In this document: positions 9,614-18,676 of the stretch, in pieces
Layout: each line of letters begins with the position of its first letter
How positions within the stretch are numbered: the first letter of the stretch is position 1
NCBI GenBank assembly: GCA_964546955.1
Contig: CAZJLP010000002.1
Span: forward strand, 122,111 to 186,110
Direction of reading: 5' to 3'
Length of the DNA stretch: 64,000 bases
Origin: CAZJLP01 sp964546955
GTDB lineage: Bacteria > Verrucomicrobiota > Verrucomicrobiia > Opitutales > Opitutaceae
Translations under genes and position numbers: made by a program
Notes under the pieces: model-generated
The model's input: only the letters and a program-made list of their open reading frames with translations
What the model was told of the DNA's origin: nothing
The model's database searches: none

Positions 9614-11704
9614 ATGCGCTCTCCTGTTTATGCTCTCGTCGGGAACCCGAACTGCGGGAAGAGCACGCTTTTTAACGCGCTGACGGGACTCAAACAGAAG
9701 ATCGGCAATTATCCCGGGGTCACCGTCGAAAAGAAGATCGGCGAGACGTATTCCCAGCATGGCCAGGCGATCAAGGTGATCGATCTTCCCGGCGCGTACT
9801 CGCTCGCGGCGCGCTCACCGGACGAAGCGGTGCTGCGTGACGTTCTTCTCGGGCGCCGGGCAGACACGCCGCAGCCGGATCGCATCGTGTGCATTGCCGA
9901 TGCGACGAATCTCGAGCGAAACCTGTACCTCGTTCATCAGATTCTCGATCTCGGCCGACCGGTCATTCTGGTGCTCAACATGATGGACCTCGCCACAAAA
10001 TCGGGGCTCCTCATTCGCGCGGCGCGGCTGGAAAAAGAACTCGGCATCCCCGTGATACCCTGCGAAGCGGTGAACGGGAGAGGACTGGTCGAACTTCGGC
10101 TGGCGATGAGCCGCAGCGACTTGCCGTTGCCACGTCACCGCTGGGATATCCCGGCGCCGATCGCGCCGGCGGTCTCCGAAATTGCCGCCAGCCTGCACGA
10201 ACACGATGGCAAAGCTCCGCTGATCGCGCGGGCGGAAGCGCTGCTGCTGCTCACCGACCAGGACGCGGTGCGCGTGTCGGGATCGACGCCGCTCAGTCCT
10301 CGCACGACGGAGATCCTCAAGGGCTGGCAGAAGAAATGGGAGGCCGAGGGCACGGATTGGGCGGGCACGCTCGTCAACAGCCGCTACGAAGCCATCACCC
10401 AACTCTGCGGAGAACTGGTGCAGCGAACGGGCCAGCCGGTTTCCTCGCTGGGTGATCGTATCGACTCTGTGGTGACGCATCCCGTCCTGGGATGGCTGAG
10501 TTTGGGCGCCGTGATGACCCTTCTATTCCTCTCGATTTTCACCCTGGCCGAGTATCCGATGACGTTCATCGAAGAGCTCGTGGCCTTGCTTGCGAACGGA
10601 GTGAAACGAAGCATGGCGGAGGGAGAACTGCGCGACTTGATCACCGATGGCGCGATCGCCGGGGTGGGGGGCGTCATCGTCTTCCTCCCGCAGATTTTGA
10701 TCCTGTTCTTCTTTATCGGCCTCCTGGAAAGCACCGGCTACATGGCCCGCGCCGCCTTCATCATGGATCGTTTGATGAGCAAAGTCGGGTTGAACGGAAA
10801 AAGTTTTATTCCCCTGCTGAGCTCCTACGCCTGCGCCATTCCCGGCATCATGGCGACGCGCACGATTGAAGAACCCAAGGACCGCCTCGTCACGATCTTG
10901 GTCGCTCCCCTCATGAGCTGTTCGGCGCGTTTGCCCGTCTATTTGCTCATGATCGCGGCGCTGCTGCCCAACGAACAAGTGCCGCTGCTGACCAAAGTCG
11001 CGGTCATGATGTCGATGTACGCCCTCGGCACTTTCGGCGCCTTCGGCTTCGCCTGGCTCTTCAAACGGACACTGCTGAAGGGCGAGCCGCCGCTCATGAT
11101 CATGGAGCTGCCGCCTTACCGGCTGCCCTCGTTGCGCAACGTCCTCCAGCAAATGCTCGAGCGTGCGTGGATTTTCCTGCGGCGCGCGGGCACCGTGATT
11201 CTCGGAATCTCCATCGTGCTCTGGGCCTTGAGTGCCTACCCGCGTGCCAAACCGGGGATGTCGACCGACGAACAACGAGCGAGCAGTTACGCCGGCCGGG
11301 CGGGCCATCTCCTCGAGCCTGCGATCAAACCCCTGGGGTTCAATTGGCAGATCGGGATCGGACTGATCAGTTCGTTTGCGGCCCGCGAAGTTTTTAATTC
11401 GTCCATGGGCGTCGTGTTCGCGGTGGAGGAAGGCGAGGACGAAGATCAGACGCGCGAACGGCTGCGAGTAGCGATCTCCAAAGCCACGTGGGAGGACGGC
11501 AGGCCGCTATTCACTCCGCTCGTTTGCGTGTCGCTCATGGTGTTTTATGTTTTCGCCATGCAGTGTATAAGTACCGTCGCGATTGTCTGGCGTGAAACGG
11601 CGTCCTGGCAGTGGCCGCTGTTCCAGCTCGTGTACATGACGGGCACCGCTTGGGTAGCCTCATTTATCGTATTTCAAGTCGGCCGCGCGTTAGGGTTCGC
11701 ATAA
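9614..11704 (+). CDS. feoB: ferrous iron transport protein B
   Basis: FeoB is the inner-membrane Fe(II) permease with an N-terminal G-protein domain. In this 696-residue protein, G1 is GNPNCGKS (10-17), G3 is DLPG (57-60) and G4 is NMMD (122-125). The membrane domain carries two gate-like segments, including YMARAAFIMDR and SSYACAIPGIMATR. It is somewhat shorter than E. coli FeoB (773). The operon is feoA-feoA-feoB plus a small Cys-rich gene that starts one base after the stop. Confidence 0.97.
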   Translation: MRSPVYALVGNPNCGKSTLFNALTGLKQKIGNYPGVTVEKKIGETYSQHGQAIKVIDLPGAYSLAARSPDEAVLRDVLLGRRADTPQPDRIVCIADATNLERNLYLVHQILDLGRPVILVLNMMDLATKSGLLIRAARLEKELGIPVIPCEAVNGRGLVELRLAMSRSDLPLPRHRWDIPAPIAPAVSEIAASLHEHDGKAPLIARAEALLLLTDQDAVRVSGSTPLSPRTTEILKGWQKKWEAEGTDWAGTLVNSRYEAITQLCGELVQRTGQPVSSLGDRIDSVVTHPVLGWLSLGAVMTLLFLSIFTLAEYPMTFIEELVALLANGVKRSMAEGELRDLITDGAIAGVGGVIVFLPQILILFFFIGLLESTGYMARAAFIMDRLMSKVGLNGKSFIPLLSSYACAIPGIMATRTIEEPKDRLVTILVAPLMSCSARLPVYLLMIAALLPNEQVPLLTKVAVMMSMYALGTFGAFGFAWLFKRTLLKGEPPLMIMELPPYRLPSLRNVLQQMLERAWIFLRRAGTVILGISIVLWALSAYPRAKPGMSTDEQRASSYAGRAGHLLEPAIKPLGFNWQIGIGLISSFAAREVFNSSMGVVFAVEEGEDEDQTRERLRVAISKATWEDGRPLFTPLVCVSLMVFYVFAMQCISTVAIVWRETASWQWPLFQLVYMTGTAWVASFIVFQVGRALGFA

Positions 11705-11705
11705 C

Positions 11706-11868
11706 ATGAATGCGGAGGTCCAATCCATCGCAGCCATCACCGTCGTGATTGTGACCGTGTTGCTGTTGATTGCGCGGGTCGTCCGAAAGCGGAAGCAGCC
11801 GGGCTGTGGAGGCGATTGCGGTTGTCCAACCGACGAACTGAAGTNNNNNNNNNNNNNNNNNNNNNNNN
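11706..11868 (+). CDS. FeoB-associated Cys-rich membrane protein, runs into gap
   Basis: The ATG lies one base after the feoB stop. The 46 readable residues form one membrane helix (IAAITVVIVTVLLLIARVV, about 8-26), a basic stretch (RKRKQ) and a Cys cluster (PGCGGDCGCP). This matches the small protein often found after feoB. The last readable codon ends at 11843; the next base is t and then the N run begins, so the stop may be immediate. The true end cannot be read. Confidence 0.75.
11845..11868. other. assembly gap (24 Ns)
   Basis: The run of 24 Ns ends exactly where the dispersed repeat T1 begins. This suggests the assembly was broken and bridged at a repeat. The true gap length is unknown. 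Confidence 0.98.
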
Positions 11869-12011
11869 GGTAGGCGAGGCCTCCGGACTCGCCGTTGTGT
11901 GCTGCAAACGTTACTCAAAACGTTCAGTTCGCAGCACCGGACGGCGTCAGAACGCGTTGCCTCCACTGTAGTCTCCGCTTCGCCGGTGAGTCCGGAGGGC
12001 CTCGCCCTACC
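11869..12011. repeat. dispersed TIR element T1
   Basis: The ends match as inverted repeats: ggtaggcgaggcctccggac at the left (11869) and the complement of ggtagggcgaggccctccgg at the right (ending 12011). The interior has the core ggacggcgtcagaacgc, which is found in the opposite orientation in T4 (48341-48504) and in altered form in T5 (58711-58876). The left flank is lost in the N gap. No coding capacity is visible. Confidence 0.75.
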
Positions 12012-12088
12012 GGTCCCATTCTCTTCACGACTGGACCGTTTGGACGGTTCATGGCAGGATGGGGTGATGCCTAGCGATCTACCCCACA

Positions 12089-13486
12089 ATGAAATGGCTT
12101 GAGCGTAGTTCTGCCTGGTTGCTCCTCACCGCCGCGGCGCTCGCCCCGTGGATTGCGGGGGCTCGCACGAAAATTGGGTGGGATTTGACCCTTCTTTCCG
12201 CCCTGCTCGGCGCCGCGTTCATCGCGCTCGTCGCGTTGCGAGTCCGCGAGCGTCGTGGACTTCAAATCTCACCCCTTGTCGCGATTGCCGCCGTCTTCTT
12301 TGTGCTTTGCCTCGGATGGTGGGCATGGCTGCCCGAACCTCTTTTTGCCACGAACTTCGCGGCGGAGCATTGGAGTTTTCTCGAGAGCAAGTACCCTGCG
12401 TCCCTCCTGTTGCGCCCCAGAGGCGAAAGGCTGCTGTTTCTCGTCTGCGCGGTTCTGAGTTTGGTCGCAGCCGTCGATCTCGGCCGGCGCGATTCCTTTC
12501 GTCGCGCGGCCGCTCTCACCATCGGTGCCAGCGGTTTGATCGCCGCCTGCTACACCCTCGGTCAATATTGGCTCGAATGGGAAACGCCCCCCTGGCTCTT
12601 CGTCGCGCAAGGACCGGATCGTTATGCGGGAACCTATTTTCACCACAGCGCCGCGAGCGCGGGCTTCAACGTCGCATGGCCTCTGGCCGTGTTCACCGCT
12701 TTGCGCCTGGGAAGGACAGGGCTCGCGATTGCGCTGGGAGTAGTCACCGCTGGAATTGCCGCGATCGCGCTGCCGCTTTGGGACGCGCAAACCGCGATTG
12801 CCGTCGCCGGCGGGCTCGCCGTCGCCGGCGCCCTGCATGTTTACCTTGGCCGACAGGGACACCTTCATCCGCAGTGGACGCCTTGGGCCATTGGAGTGCT
12901 GCTGGTGGGCGTGGTTGCTTTCCAGTTCGTGACCATCGTTCGGTTGAGGGATGATTTTCCTGACGGCTGGATCAGCGCGGAGCAGACGCAGGATAACGCA
13001 GCGGGCCGAGACGCTTACGTGCGCGAACAAGCGGATCAGCGGGGAGACCGGCTGGTGGCATCGGCGGCCCCGCCCCGGGCCGTGGCCTGGCTGACGTCGC
13101 TCCGGATGGCGGCCGATAACCCCATCCTAGGCGGGGGCCCCGGTTCCTGGGTTTATCGGTCAATGCTCTACACGAACGAACCGATCGTGAACACGTTTCA
13201 CCAGCATCGCCAGTTCGCGCACAACGATCTCTTCCACACCGCGGCGGAGTGGGGAATTTTACCGACTCTGGCCTGGCTGGTGATTTGGGGCGGTGCTTTC
13301 GTTCATCTCGCGTGGAGGACGGCGGACGAACCCTTGGCCGAACTTCCCTTGCTCCTCGCCCTGCTGGGCCTGGGACTCCACGCGCTGATGCATTTCCCGT
13401 TGCAGCTCTCATCACTGCAGCTGTGGGGGGCGATTCTGCTCGGCCTCGCCTGGAGCGGGCGCAGCCGCCGTCGCGAAGGGAAGTGA
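12089..13486 (+). CDS. O-antigen ligase/polymerase-like membrane protein
   Basis: This 465-residue protein has about ten or more hydrophobic segments from residue 10 onward. The Wzy_C/O-antigen ligase signature is present at about 345-395: GGGPGSWVYRSM, then HQHRQFAHNDLFHTAAEWG. Proteins of this family join or polymerise lipid-linked glycans on the periplasmic side of the inner membrane. The genes around it are not glycan genes, except the ExoD-like gene about 3.7 kb further on. The exact acceptor cannot be told. The ATG at 12089 lies 77 bases after the T1 repeat. Confidence 0.78.
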   Translation: MKWLERSSAWLLLTAAALAPWIAGARTKIGWDLTLLSALLGAAFIALVALRVRERRGLQISPLVAIAAVFFVLCLGWWAWLPEPLFATNFAAEHWSFLESKYPASLLLRPRGERLLFLVCAVLSLVAAVDLGRRDSFRRAAALTIGASGLIAACYTLGQYWLEWETPPWLFVAQGPDRYAGTYFHHSAASAGFNVAWPLAVFTALRLGRTGLAIALGVVTAGIAAIALPLWDAQTAIAVAGGLAVAGALHVYLGRQGHLHPQWTPWAIGVLLVGVVAFQFVTIVRLRDDFPDGWISAEQTQDNAAGRDAYVREQADQRGDRLVASAAPPRAVAWLTSLRMAADNPILGGGPGSWVYRSMLYTNEPIVNTFHQHRQFAHNDLFHTAAEWGILPTLAWLVIWGGAFVHLAWRTADEPLAELPLLLALLGLGLHALMHFPLQLSSLQLWGAILLGLAWSGRSRRREGK

Positions 13487-13543
13487 GTCGTTGGCCAGGG
13501 ACCGCGAGCGCGGCCCCGGCTCGACGCCAAAAACGCGAGGTCC

Positions 13544-16500
13544 CTACGCCAGCGGCTGCACTCCGATCGTGCCGCGCAGGGACTCACGATAGGCGGGCGT
13601 CTCGATCTCCTTGAGCTTGGCTTGAGCCCGTTTCAGCCGATCGGACAGGCCGAGGCGATTGGCGGCATCTTCAAAATTCGGCCGGTCCATACACGCCTCG
13701 AGGTAGCCGACGTGGCGCCGCCACAGGGCGATGTCGACGCGCTGCTTGGCGGCGAGACGAGTCTGGTACCACTCGCTCTCCAGCATGCGATCGCGATCGA
13801 AGAGCGCTCGAATTTCCGGATGCGTCAGGTCTTTGCCGTCATGGCTGCCGTGGGCCATGATGTGGAGGATCGCGCGCAGGGGAGGGCAGGCAAGGTCGAT
13901 GCCCCCGTCGGCAAAATAGCTTTCGGCGACGCGTTTGTGCGTGGCGCAAATGTTGTCCATGCCGTCCACGAAGACGGCTTTGTCCTGCAGTTCCGGCCGG
14001 AGCATTTCGTCGGTGAAAACAACGTGCGGATGATTAAAGACGCGTCCGAAGTAGACGCGGACAAAACGAGTCGTGATGCGGTAACCGAGGCGGCTGGCCA
14101 ACACCGGCTTTCCGTCGTGCACGAAGTCTTCGCACCGTTCCAGGCAGCCGTTGGCGATCAGCGTCTTGACCTCGCGTTCGGCGGGGGTCATCCGCGCAAA
14201 GACCTCCGGGACAAGCATGCTGATGTCGTGATCGACGCGCACCTTGGGCCCCACGTATCCGGCTGCCGATACAAAGACCGAATGCGACGTCAAGATGAGC
14301 GAGATCAACGCGGCGTTCAGGTCGATGATGGGAGGCAGGGCGTTAAAGGGCCCCTTGGTGAGCGCTCCTTCCGAGCCGGCGCCGGTCGTCGAGGGGGATT
14401 TGCCCGTCATGCTGCTGATGTACTCCATGAACAGTTCCGGCAGTTCCAGGTAGTGGATCGGATTGAAGACCGCGAGGGATCGGATGCCCTTCTCCGGCGG
14501 ATTGTTGCGGCGGCCCGGGACCACGACCCCGACCGGCGTCGGCAGGGGGGCGTTCGACGGGACCCGGCGGTGAAGCCGCGCGGTCAATTCCCCCAGCCAG
14601 GTTCCGAGCGGATCCGCCAGGTCGGGCCGCCGTTGCAGATAACGGGGATTCTTGGTCGGCTTTCCGTCCACGATGCGCGGGTGGGCGGACGAAATAAAAA
14701 ACTTGGGCGAACTGCCGTTGGCGTCGGCTGCGGCGCCGATCAGTTCGCGCATCGGCGCGGTGTAAGCGGCGTAATTGATCGCATCCTCGCGCAATTCGCG
14801 CGCGTCGGCCGCGGTGAGCGGCTCGAAGTTCGAAACAAACGTGCCGGGCGACGCGAGGTCGGCCTCCGCCTGATGATCGTAGCCCCGATGAATGGCGTCG
14901 TCAGGCCGCTGAAACAAACGTGCCTCGCAGTTCTGCACGAACTTGACCGCGGACGTCGCGGGCAGGCCGGCGGGAAGATGCTTGACCGATTCGGTCGGCG
15001 TCACGACCGAGGCGGTGATATCGTCCTCCATCTGGATCTTGGCCGCCGGATGGAAATCGTAGCGCAGGCCGAAGACGCGCCACGAACCGTCGTCCTCGAA
15101 ACCCACGCGCAGGTAGTTGGCCACCAGTTTGCGGCCGTCGAGCTTCAGCTCGTTGCCCAGGCGCCCGTTGATCGTATCCACGGAGAAATGACTGAGCCAA
15201 TTGTCCGTCCAGTCGGCCTTGTAGAAACGCTTCACCACGTAGACCAGTTCCTTGATGTACTGCGGAATTCCGGCCAGCCAGGCATTGTAGGCGTCGGCAT
15301 ATTCGCGGCGGGACGGGGTGAGCAGTTTGATCACACTGCCGAGCGAACGCTCAGGGCTCAAGATAGGCCGGCGATCCGTGCCATTGCGGCCGGGATCGGA
15401 AAAACGTTTCGACGTATCGTAGGCCAGAATCGCCGCTACCTGGTCGAAGTCGCGGTCGAAATCGGCCACGTACACATGCCCGGGCAGGATGGCGTAGGAG
15501 ATCGCCTTGGAAATCTCGGATTTGCCTCCCCCGGACACGGTGCAAGGCTTATGACAGAGGGTACCCTCCGGCACGGTGCCGACGAGCCGCCAAGCGCCCT
15601 TTCCGCCGGGCACGGGCTCGATGTGCACGCGGTAGCCGCTCGGGCGCACGTAGACCTTGCCGGCGCGGAGTTTCAACGACGCGGTTTGGCCGTCGGGGCC
15701 TGGCCAGATAATCTGCTGAGTGCCGAGATTGAATTTTGTGTCCTGGCGGACGTAGACGACCTCTGGATGCTCGCGATCGATCGCGTAGCCGTCGTGCAGC
15801 TCCAGACGATCGCGGTAAAGGGCGACGACTTCGTCGAACGAATATTCCTTGGCCAGGGGATAGCCGGCGAATTCGGCGCCCAGATCGTAACTCGGGTAAA
15901 CCAGAGCGCCACCTGCGTGTTCTTCCTCGGCCATGCCGTAGAGATTCGCGGAGAAGCTGATCTGCGTTTTCACCTCTTTCTTGCAGTATCCGTAATAATT
16001 GTCGGCGATGATGGTCACCATCACACCCCGCTGATCTCGCGCGGTGAGTTTGAACGCGGAGCCGTTGTTGTAGAGTTCGTTTTCGTTGCGGTAACACATG
16101 CCATCCCGGCGCTGGCGGGGGGTGGCAAGATCCCAGGAGGGAAGCCCGGCGACGTGCTTCGGAATGGACGCGAGGTGCGGGGCGAGAATCACGCAGCCGC
16201 TGTGGCCGGTCCAATGGTCGATATCGAGTCCGGCATCGTTTTCCGGCAAATAAGGATCGCCCGCGTTGCCGAAAATGGCCTCCACGAAATCCAAATTGCT
16301 CACGAGCGAGCCCGGCGCGATGAAACGGACCTCCGTGCGCTTCTCCTCGATGACACCGTCCACGGCGGGACAAACCAGCGGGCGCAGCAGGAGCGAGACG
16401 AAACATTCCGCCTGGTCCCCGGGCGCACGGTCGGCGGTGTAGGGCAAACGCAACAGCTCGCGCGGAGGACGGAGAGCCAGCGAAAGCATTTTCGCAAAAA

Positions 16501-16969
16501 CGGCCTTCGGCACGGCCGATTTGTCGTCCGGGACCGGCAGGCCGCCTTCCGCGACGTGGAAGACCCCGTGAGTCGTTCGACGATCATTCACGGGGTTGTG
16601 CAGCACACCTTGCCGGAGGCGGTAGCTTTTCAGCAGCGGCGAGACAAACTCGTCGTTAGTCGCGGGCAAGGAAAGGGCTCGGGCGAGTCCCGGTTGATCG
16701 AGCACGAATGTGCGGGCCGGAAGCTGGGGCGCAGGCCCCACCTCGGAAAGGTACTCGCTCAACCAGTCCTGGATCCGGTGGTCCGCAGGGCAGAGGGGAT
16801 CAATCAACTGGCGCGTCGTCTCGCGATAACGGGCAAAAATCGGGGCGGCCAACTCGGTCCACGCTTCGCGTTGGCCGTTCGGGACCGTGGGACACCCCAG
16901 AAGGGCGAGGCGCAGATTGATGGAGTGGTGCAGCCCGTGGTCGGTCGAGGAGTTCGCGGACGAAGACAT
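13544..16969 (-). CDS. candidate PPi-type phosphoenolpyruvate carboxykinase
   Basis: This is a 1141-residue soluble protein without signal peptide or membrane segment. Length and motif style match the PPi-dependent PEPCK family described in Entamoeba and Propionibacterium, which interconverts PEP and oxaloacetate using pyrophosphate. Supporting segments are a P-loop-like VSGGGKSEISKAI (about 478-490) followed by YVADFDRDFD, and SSMTGKSPSTTGAGSEGAL near 856. I recognise this by memory of the family, so the call is tentative; otherwise it is a conserved hypothetical. The ATG at 16969 is preferred to a TTG at 16984. A 1134-codon antisense frame is a shadow. Element H7 lies upstream. Confidence 0.5.
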   Translation of the reverse strand: MSSSANSSTDHGLHHSINLRLALLGCPTVPNGQREAWTELAAPIFARYRETTRQLIDPLCPADHRIQDWLSEYLSEVGPAPQLPARTFVLDQPGLARALSLPATNDEFVSPLLKSYRLRQGVLHNPVNDRRTTHGVFHVAEGGLPVPDDKSAVPKAVFAKMLSLALRPPRELLRLPYTADRAPGDQAECFVSLLLRPLVCPAVDGVIEEKRTEVRFIAPGSLVSNLDFVEAIFGNAGDPYLPENDAGLDIDHWTGHSGCVILAPHLASIPKHVAGLPSWDLATPRQRRDGMCYRNENELYNNGSAFKLTARDQRGVMVTIIADNYYGYCKKEVKTQISFSANLYGMAEEEHAGGALVYPSYDLGAEFAGYPLAKEYSFDEVVALYRDRLELHDGYAIDREHPEVVYVRQDTKFNLGTQQIIWPGPDGQTASLKLRAGKVYVRPSGYRVHIEPVPGGKGAWRLVGTVPEGTLCHKPCTVSGGGKSEISKAISYAILPGHVYVADFDRDFDQVAAILAYDTSKRFSDPGRNGTDRRPILSPERSLGSVIKLLTPSRREYADAYNAWLAGIPQYIKELVYVVKRFYKADWTDNWLSHFSVDTINGRLGNELKLDGRKLVANYLRVGFEDDGSWRVFGLRYDFHPAAKIQMEDDITASVVTPTESVKHLPAGLPATSAVKFVQNCEARLFQRPDDAIHRGYDHQAEADLASPGTFVSNFEPLTAADARELREDAINYAAYTAPMRELIGAAADANGSSPKFFISSAHPRIVDGKPTKNPRYLQRRPDLADPLGTWLGELTARLHRRVPSNAPLPTPVGVVVPGRRNNPPEKGIRSLAVFNPIHYLELPELFMEYISSMTGKSPSTTGAGSEGALTKGPFNALPPIIDLNAALISLILTSHSVFVSAAGYVGPKVRVDHDISMLVPEVFARMTPAEREVKTLIANGCLERCEDFVHDGKPVLASRLGYRITTRFVRVYFGRVFNHPHVVFTDEMLRPELQDKAVFVDGMDNICATHKRVAESYFADGGIDLACPPLRAILHIMAHGSHDGKDLTHPEIRALFDRDRMLESEWYQTRLAAKQRVDIALWRRHVGYLEACMDRPNFEDAANRLGLSDRLKRAQAKLKEIETPAYRESLRGTIGVQPLA

Positions 16970-17063
16970 GAATGCTGGGAACAAAGATACGAGGTCAGTG
17001 AGAGCGCAAAATCAGTCGCGATTTGACGCCCTTTCCCGCGCGCCGGCAATGGCTAAAAAACCC

Positions 17064-17155
17064 GTTGGGAGTTCCTAGTTTGGAGTTTGGAGTTAACAGC
17101 AACGCCATCTAATGATTTACTACCCCCGAGAGATTCCCAACTCCAAACCCAAGCC
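17064..17155. repeat. heptamer inverted-repeat element H7
   Basis: The left arm (17064-17098) reads gttggga, gttccta, gtttgga, gtttgga, gttaaca. The right arm (17135-17155) reads tcccaac, tccaaac, ccaagcc. The same gtttgga unit occurs in element H8 inside rlmD. Here the element lies between the stop of the ExoD-like gene and the start of the large PEPCK-like gene, both on the minus strand. Confidence 0.82.
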
Positions 17156-17171
17156 GCAGCTCCGCTGGGGG

Positions 17172-17825
17172 CTACCAACCCAGCCAGAGGCGGACAGCCT
17201 GGGCCATCTTGGCGAGACCGTCGCCGAGGAAGGTGAACGTGACGACCCCGGCCGCGAAGACGAGATAACCGGCGATAATGAAGACGCCGTCCCTTTCTAT
17301 GAGGCCTGCCGCGACGAGCAGGATGGCCCACCCGGGGAACGTGTTGGTAAAAGGGATCGGCAGAGGAAGCAGGAGGAAGGCGGCGGAGATAAGGATCAGT
17401 ACGGAATGGAGGCGAATGAACGCTTCGTTTTCCGTAATCGCGCAAAACCGCGGGCGGATGAACTTTTCCACGAAGCGTAAAATCCACGCCGCGAATTTGA
17501 AAACTTTCCCGAAAAAACCGGCTGGGACGCGCTTATTTCGGATCCACTGCGGCAAATACGGCTCTTTTCCAATCGCCATGCACAGCGCGATCCAGGCGAT
17601 CGCGATGCCAAACGCAGTCGAAACTCCCGGCAAAGGTATCGGCGTCAGGAACGGCAGCGTCAGGAGGATGATCAGCGTAAGATAGGCCCGCTCCTGCAGA
17701 AAATGAATCGTCTCGGCCAGCGTAAGCGCGCGATCGGCAAGAACTTCCCGCAAGTCAGCCAGCTGCTCCGAGAGTTTCCGCGGCAGAGCGCAGGTCTTCG
17801 GATCAGGTGCCACGCTGGTTGCCAT
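17172..17825 (-). CDS. ExoD-family membrane protein
   Basis: The 217-residue protein begins with a short soluble part with LREVLADRALTLAETIHFLQERAYLTLIILLTLPFLTPIPLPGVS broken over about residues 25-70. This is typical of the exopolysaccharide synthesis protein ExoD. Several membrane helices follow (FGIAIAWIALCMAIG, LLLPLPIPFTNTFPGWAILLVAAGLIERDG). The family's molecular role is not known. The ATG at 17825 was chosen over a TTG at 17834. It overlaps the end of queE by 23 bases, so the two are probably translated together. Confidence 0.82.
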   Translation of the reverse strand: MATSVAPDPKTCALPRKLSEQLADLREVLADRALTLAETIHFLQERAYLTLIILLTLPFLTPIPLPGVSTAFGIAIAWIALCMAIGKEPYLPQWIRNKRVPAGFFGKVFKFAAWILRFVEKFIRPRFCAITENEAFIRLHSVLILISAAFLLLPLPIPFTNTFPGWAILLVAAGLIERDGVFIIAGYLVFAAGVVTFTFLGDGLAKMAQAVRLWLGW

Positions 17826-18501
17826 AAAGTTCAATGTGAAGGCGGTGGGCGTAACGGTAGCCGCGGGCTTTGCAAAGTTCCGCCAGCCACTGCGCGCGGC
17901 CGGCCAGAGTTTTCTGTTCCGTGCCCTCGGGCATCAACAGAACCTTGCTGCGAGGAATCTCCCGATGCAGCTCCGCCATCATTGATTCGAGTTCGTCCAC
18001 GTCGGAAGGGACTGACACGACAAACTTGAATTGGAAAGGATAGCCATCGATCCAGGATCGCACGACTTCCGGTTGCCAGCGGCTTTCCTCGTGACGTTTT
18101 CGCCAAGCTTCCGGAGCGCGTCTGTCGGGCGTCGAGTTGCGCAGCTTTGGGCTCAGCGAGGCAAGATCGCAGAGGATGCCGCCGGGCGGAATGGTCGCCG
18201 CGGTCTCGATCGTGATGTGATATCCACGATCGCGTTGTTTGATCGCTTCCGCGAGGGAGCGAATTTCCTTCGCGATCATCGGCTCCCCGCCCGTGAGAAC
18301 AATATGACGCGCCGGGTGGCGCGCGATTTCGGCCACGATCTCGTCGACCGAACGCTCCGTGCCTTCCGGGTTCCAGGAGGCATACGGTGTATCGCACCAG
18401 TTGCAGCGAAGGTTGCAGCCGGCCGCGCGCACGAAGACGGAAGGAACCCCCGTGAGTTCCCCTTCGCCCTGGATCGAATAGAAGATCTCGGAAACGAGCA
18501 T
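17803..18501 (-). CDS. queE: 7-carboxy-7-deazaguanine synthase
   Basis: QueE is a radical SAM enzyme that contracts 6-carboxytetrahydropterin to CDG in the queuosine/preQ0 pathway. The radical SAM cysteines are C29, C33 and C36 (GCNLRCNWC), followed by LTGGEP and the SAM-binding region. The length of 232 is normal. It lies downstream of queC on the same strand. The gap between them is filled by the decamer element D1. No queD or queF is visible here. Confidence 0.94.
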   Translation of the reverse strand: MLVSEIFYSIQGEGELTGVPSVFVRAAGCNLRCNWCDTPYASWNPEGTERSVDEIVAEIARHPARHIVLTGGEPMIAKEIRSLAEAIKQRDRGYHITIETAATIPPGGILCDLASLSPKLRNSTPDRRAPEAWRKRHEESRWQPEVVRSWIDGYPFQFKFVVSVPSDVDELESMMAELHREIPRSKVLLMPEGTEQKTLAGRAQWLAELCKARGYRYAHRLHIELYGNQRGT

Positions 18502-18506
18502 GGTGC

Positions 18507-18673
18507 TTAACCGCGAATGGACGCGAATAGACGCGAATGTCGGAGGTTCTCCGATTTGGCGGCGATTCTTTGGGTGGTGACAAAATCGGCTGGGAAACAG
18601 AAAACGTCAAAAGCCGCGTCCTTTGCCGGCCGACGGCCCGCATTCGCGTCCATTCGCGTCCATTCGCGGTTAA
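18507..18673. repeat. decamer inverted-repeat element D1
   Basis: The left arm starts ttaaccgcgaatggacgcga and repeats a gcgaatggac unit about three times. The right arm (18641-18673) repeats cattcgcgtc three times and ends cgcggttaa. The spacer is about 100 bases. The element runs from 3 bases after the queC stop to 5 bases before the queE start. A related copy is D2 at 33827-33974. Confidence 0.87.
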
Positions 18674-18676
18674 ACC

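Noticed and set aside
13622..17026. A 1134-codon open frame on the plus strand opposite the large PEPCK-like gene
   Set aside because: Its translation is rich in Arg, Gly, Asp and Val without domains or hydrophobic pattern, as expected for an antisense shadow in GC-rich DNA. The minus-strand frame has coherent motifs.
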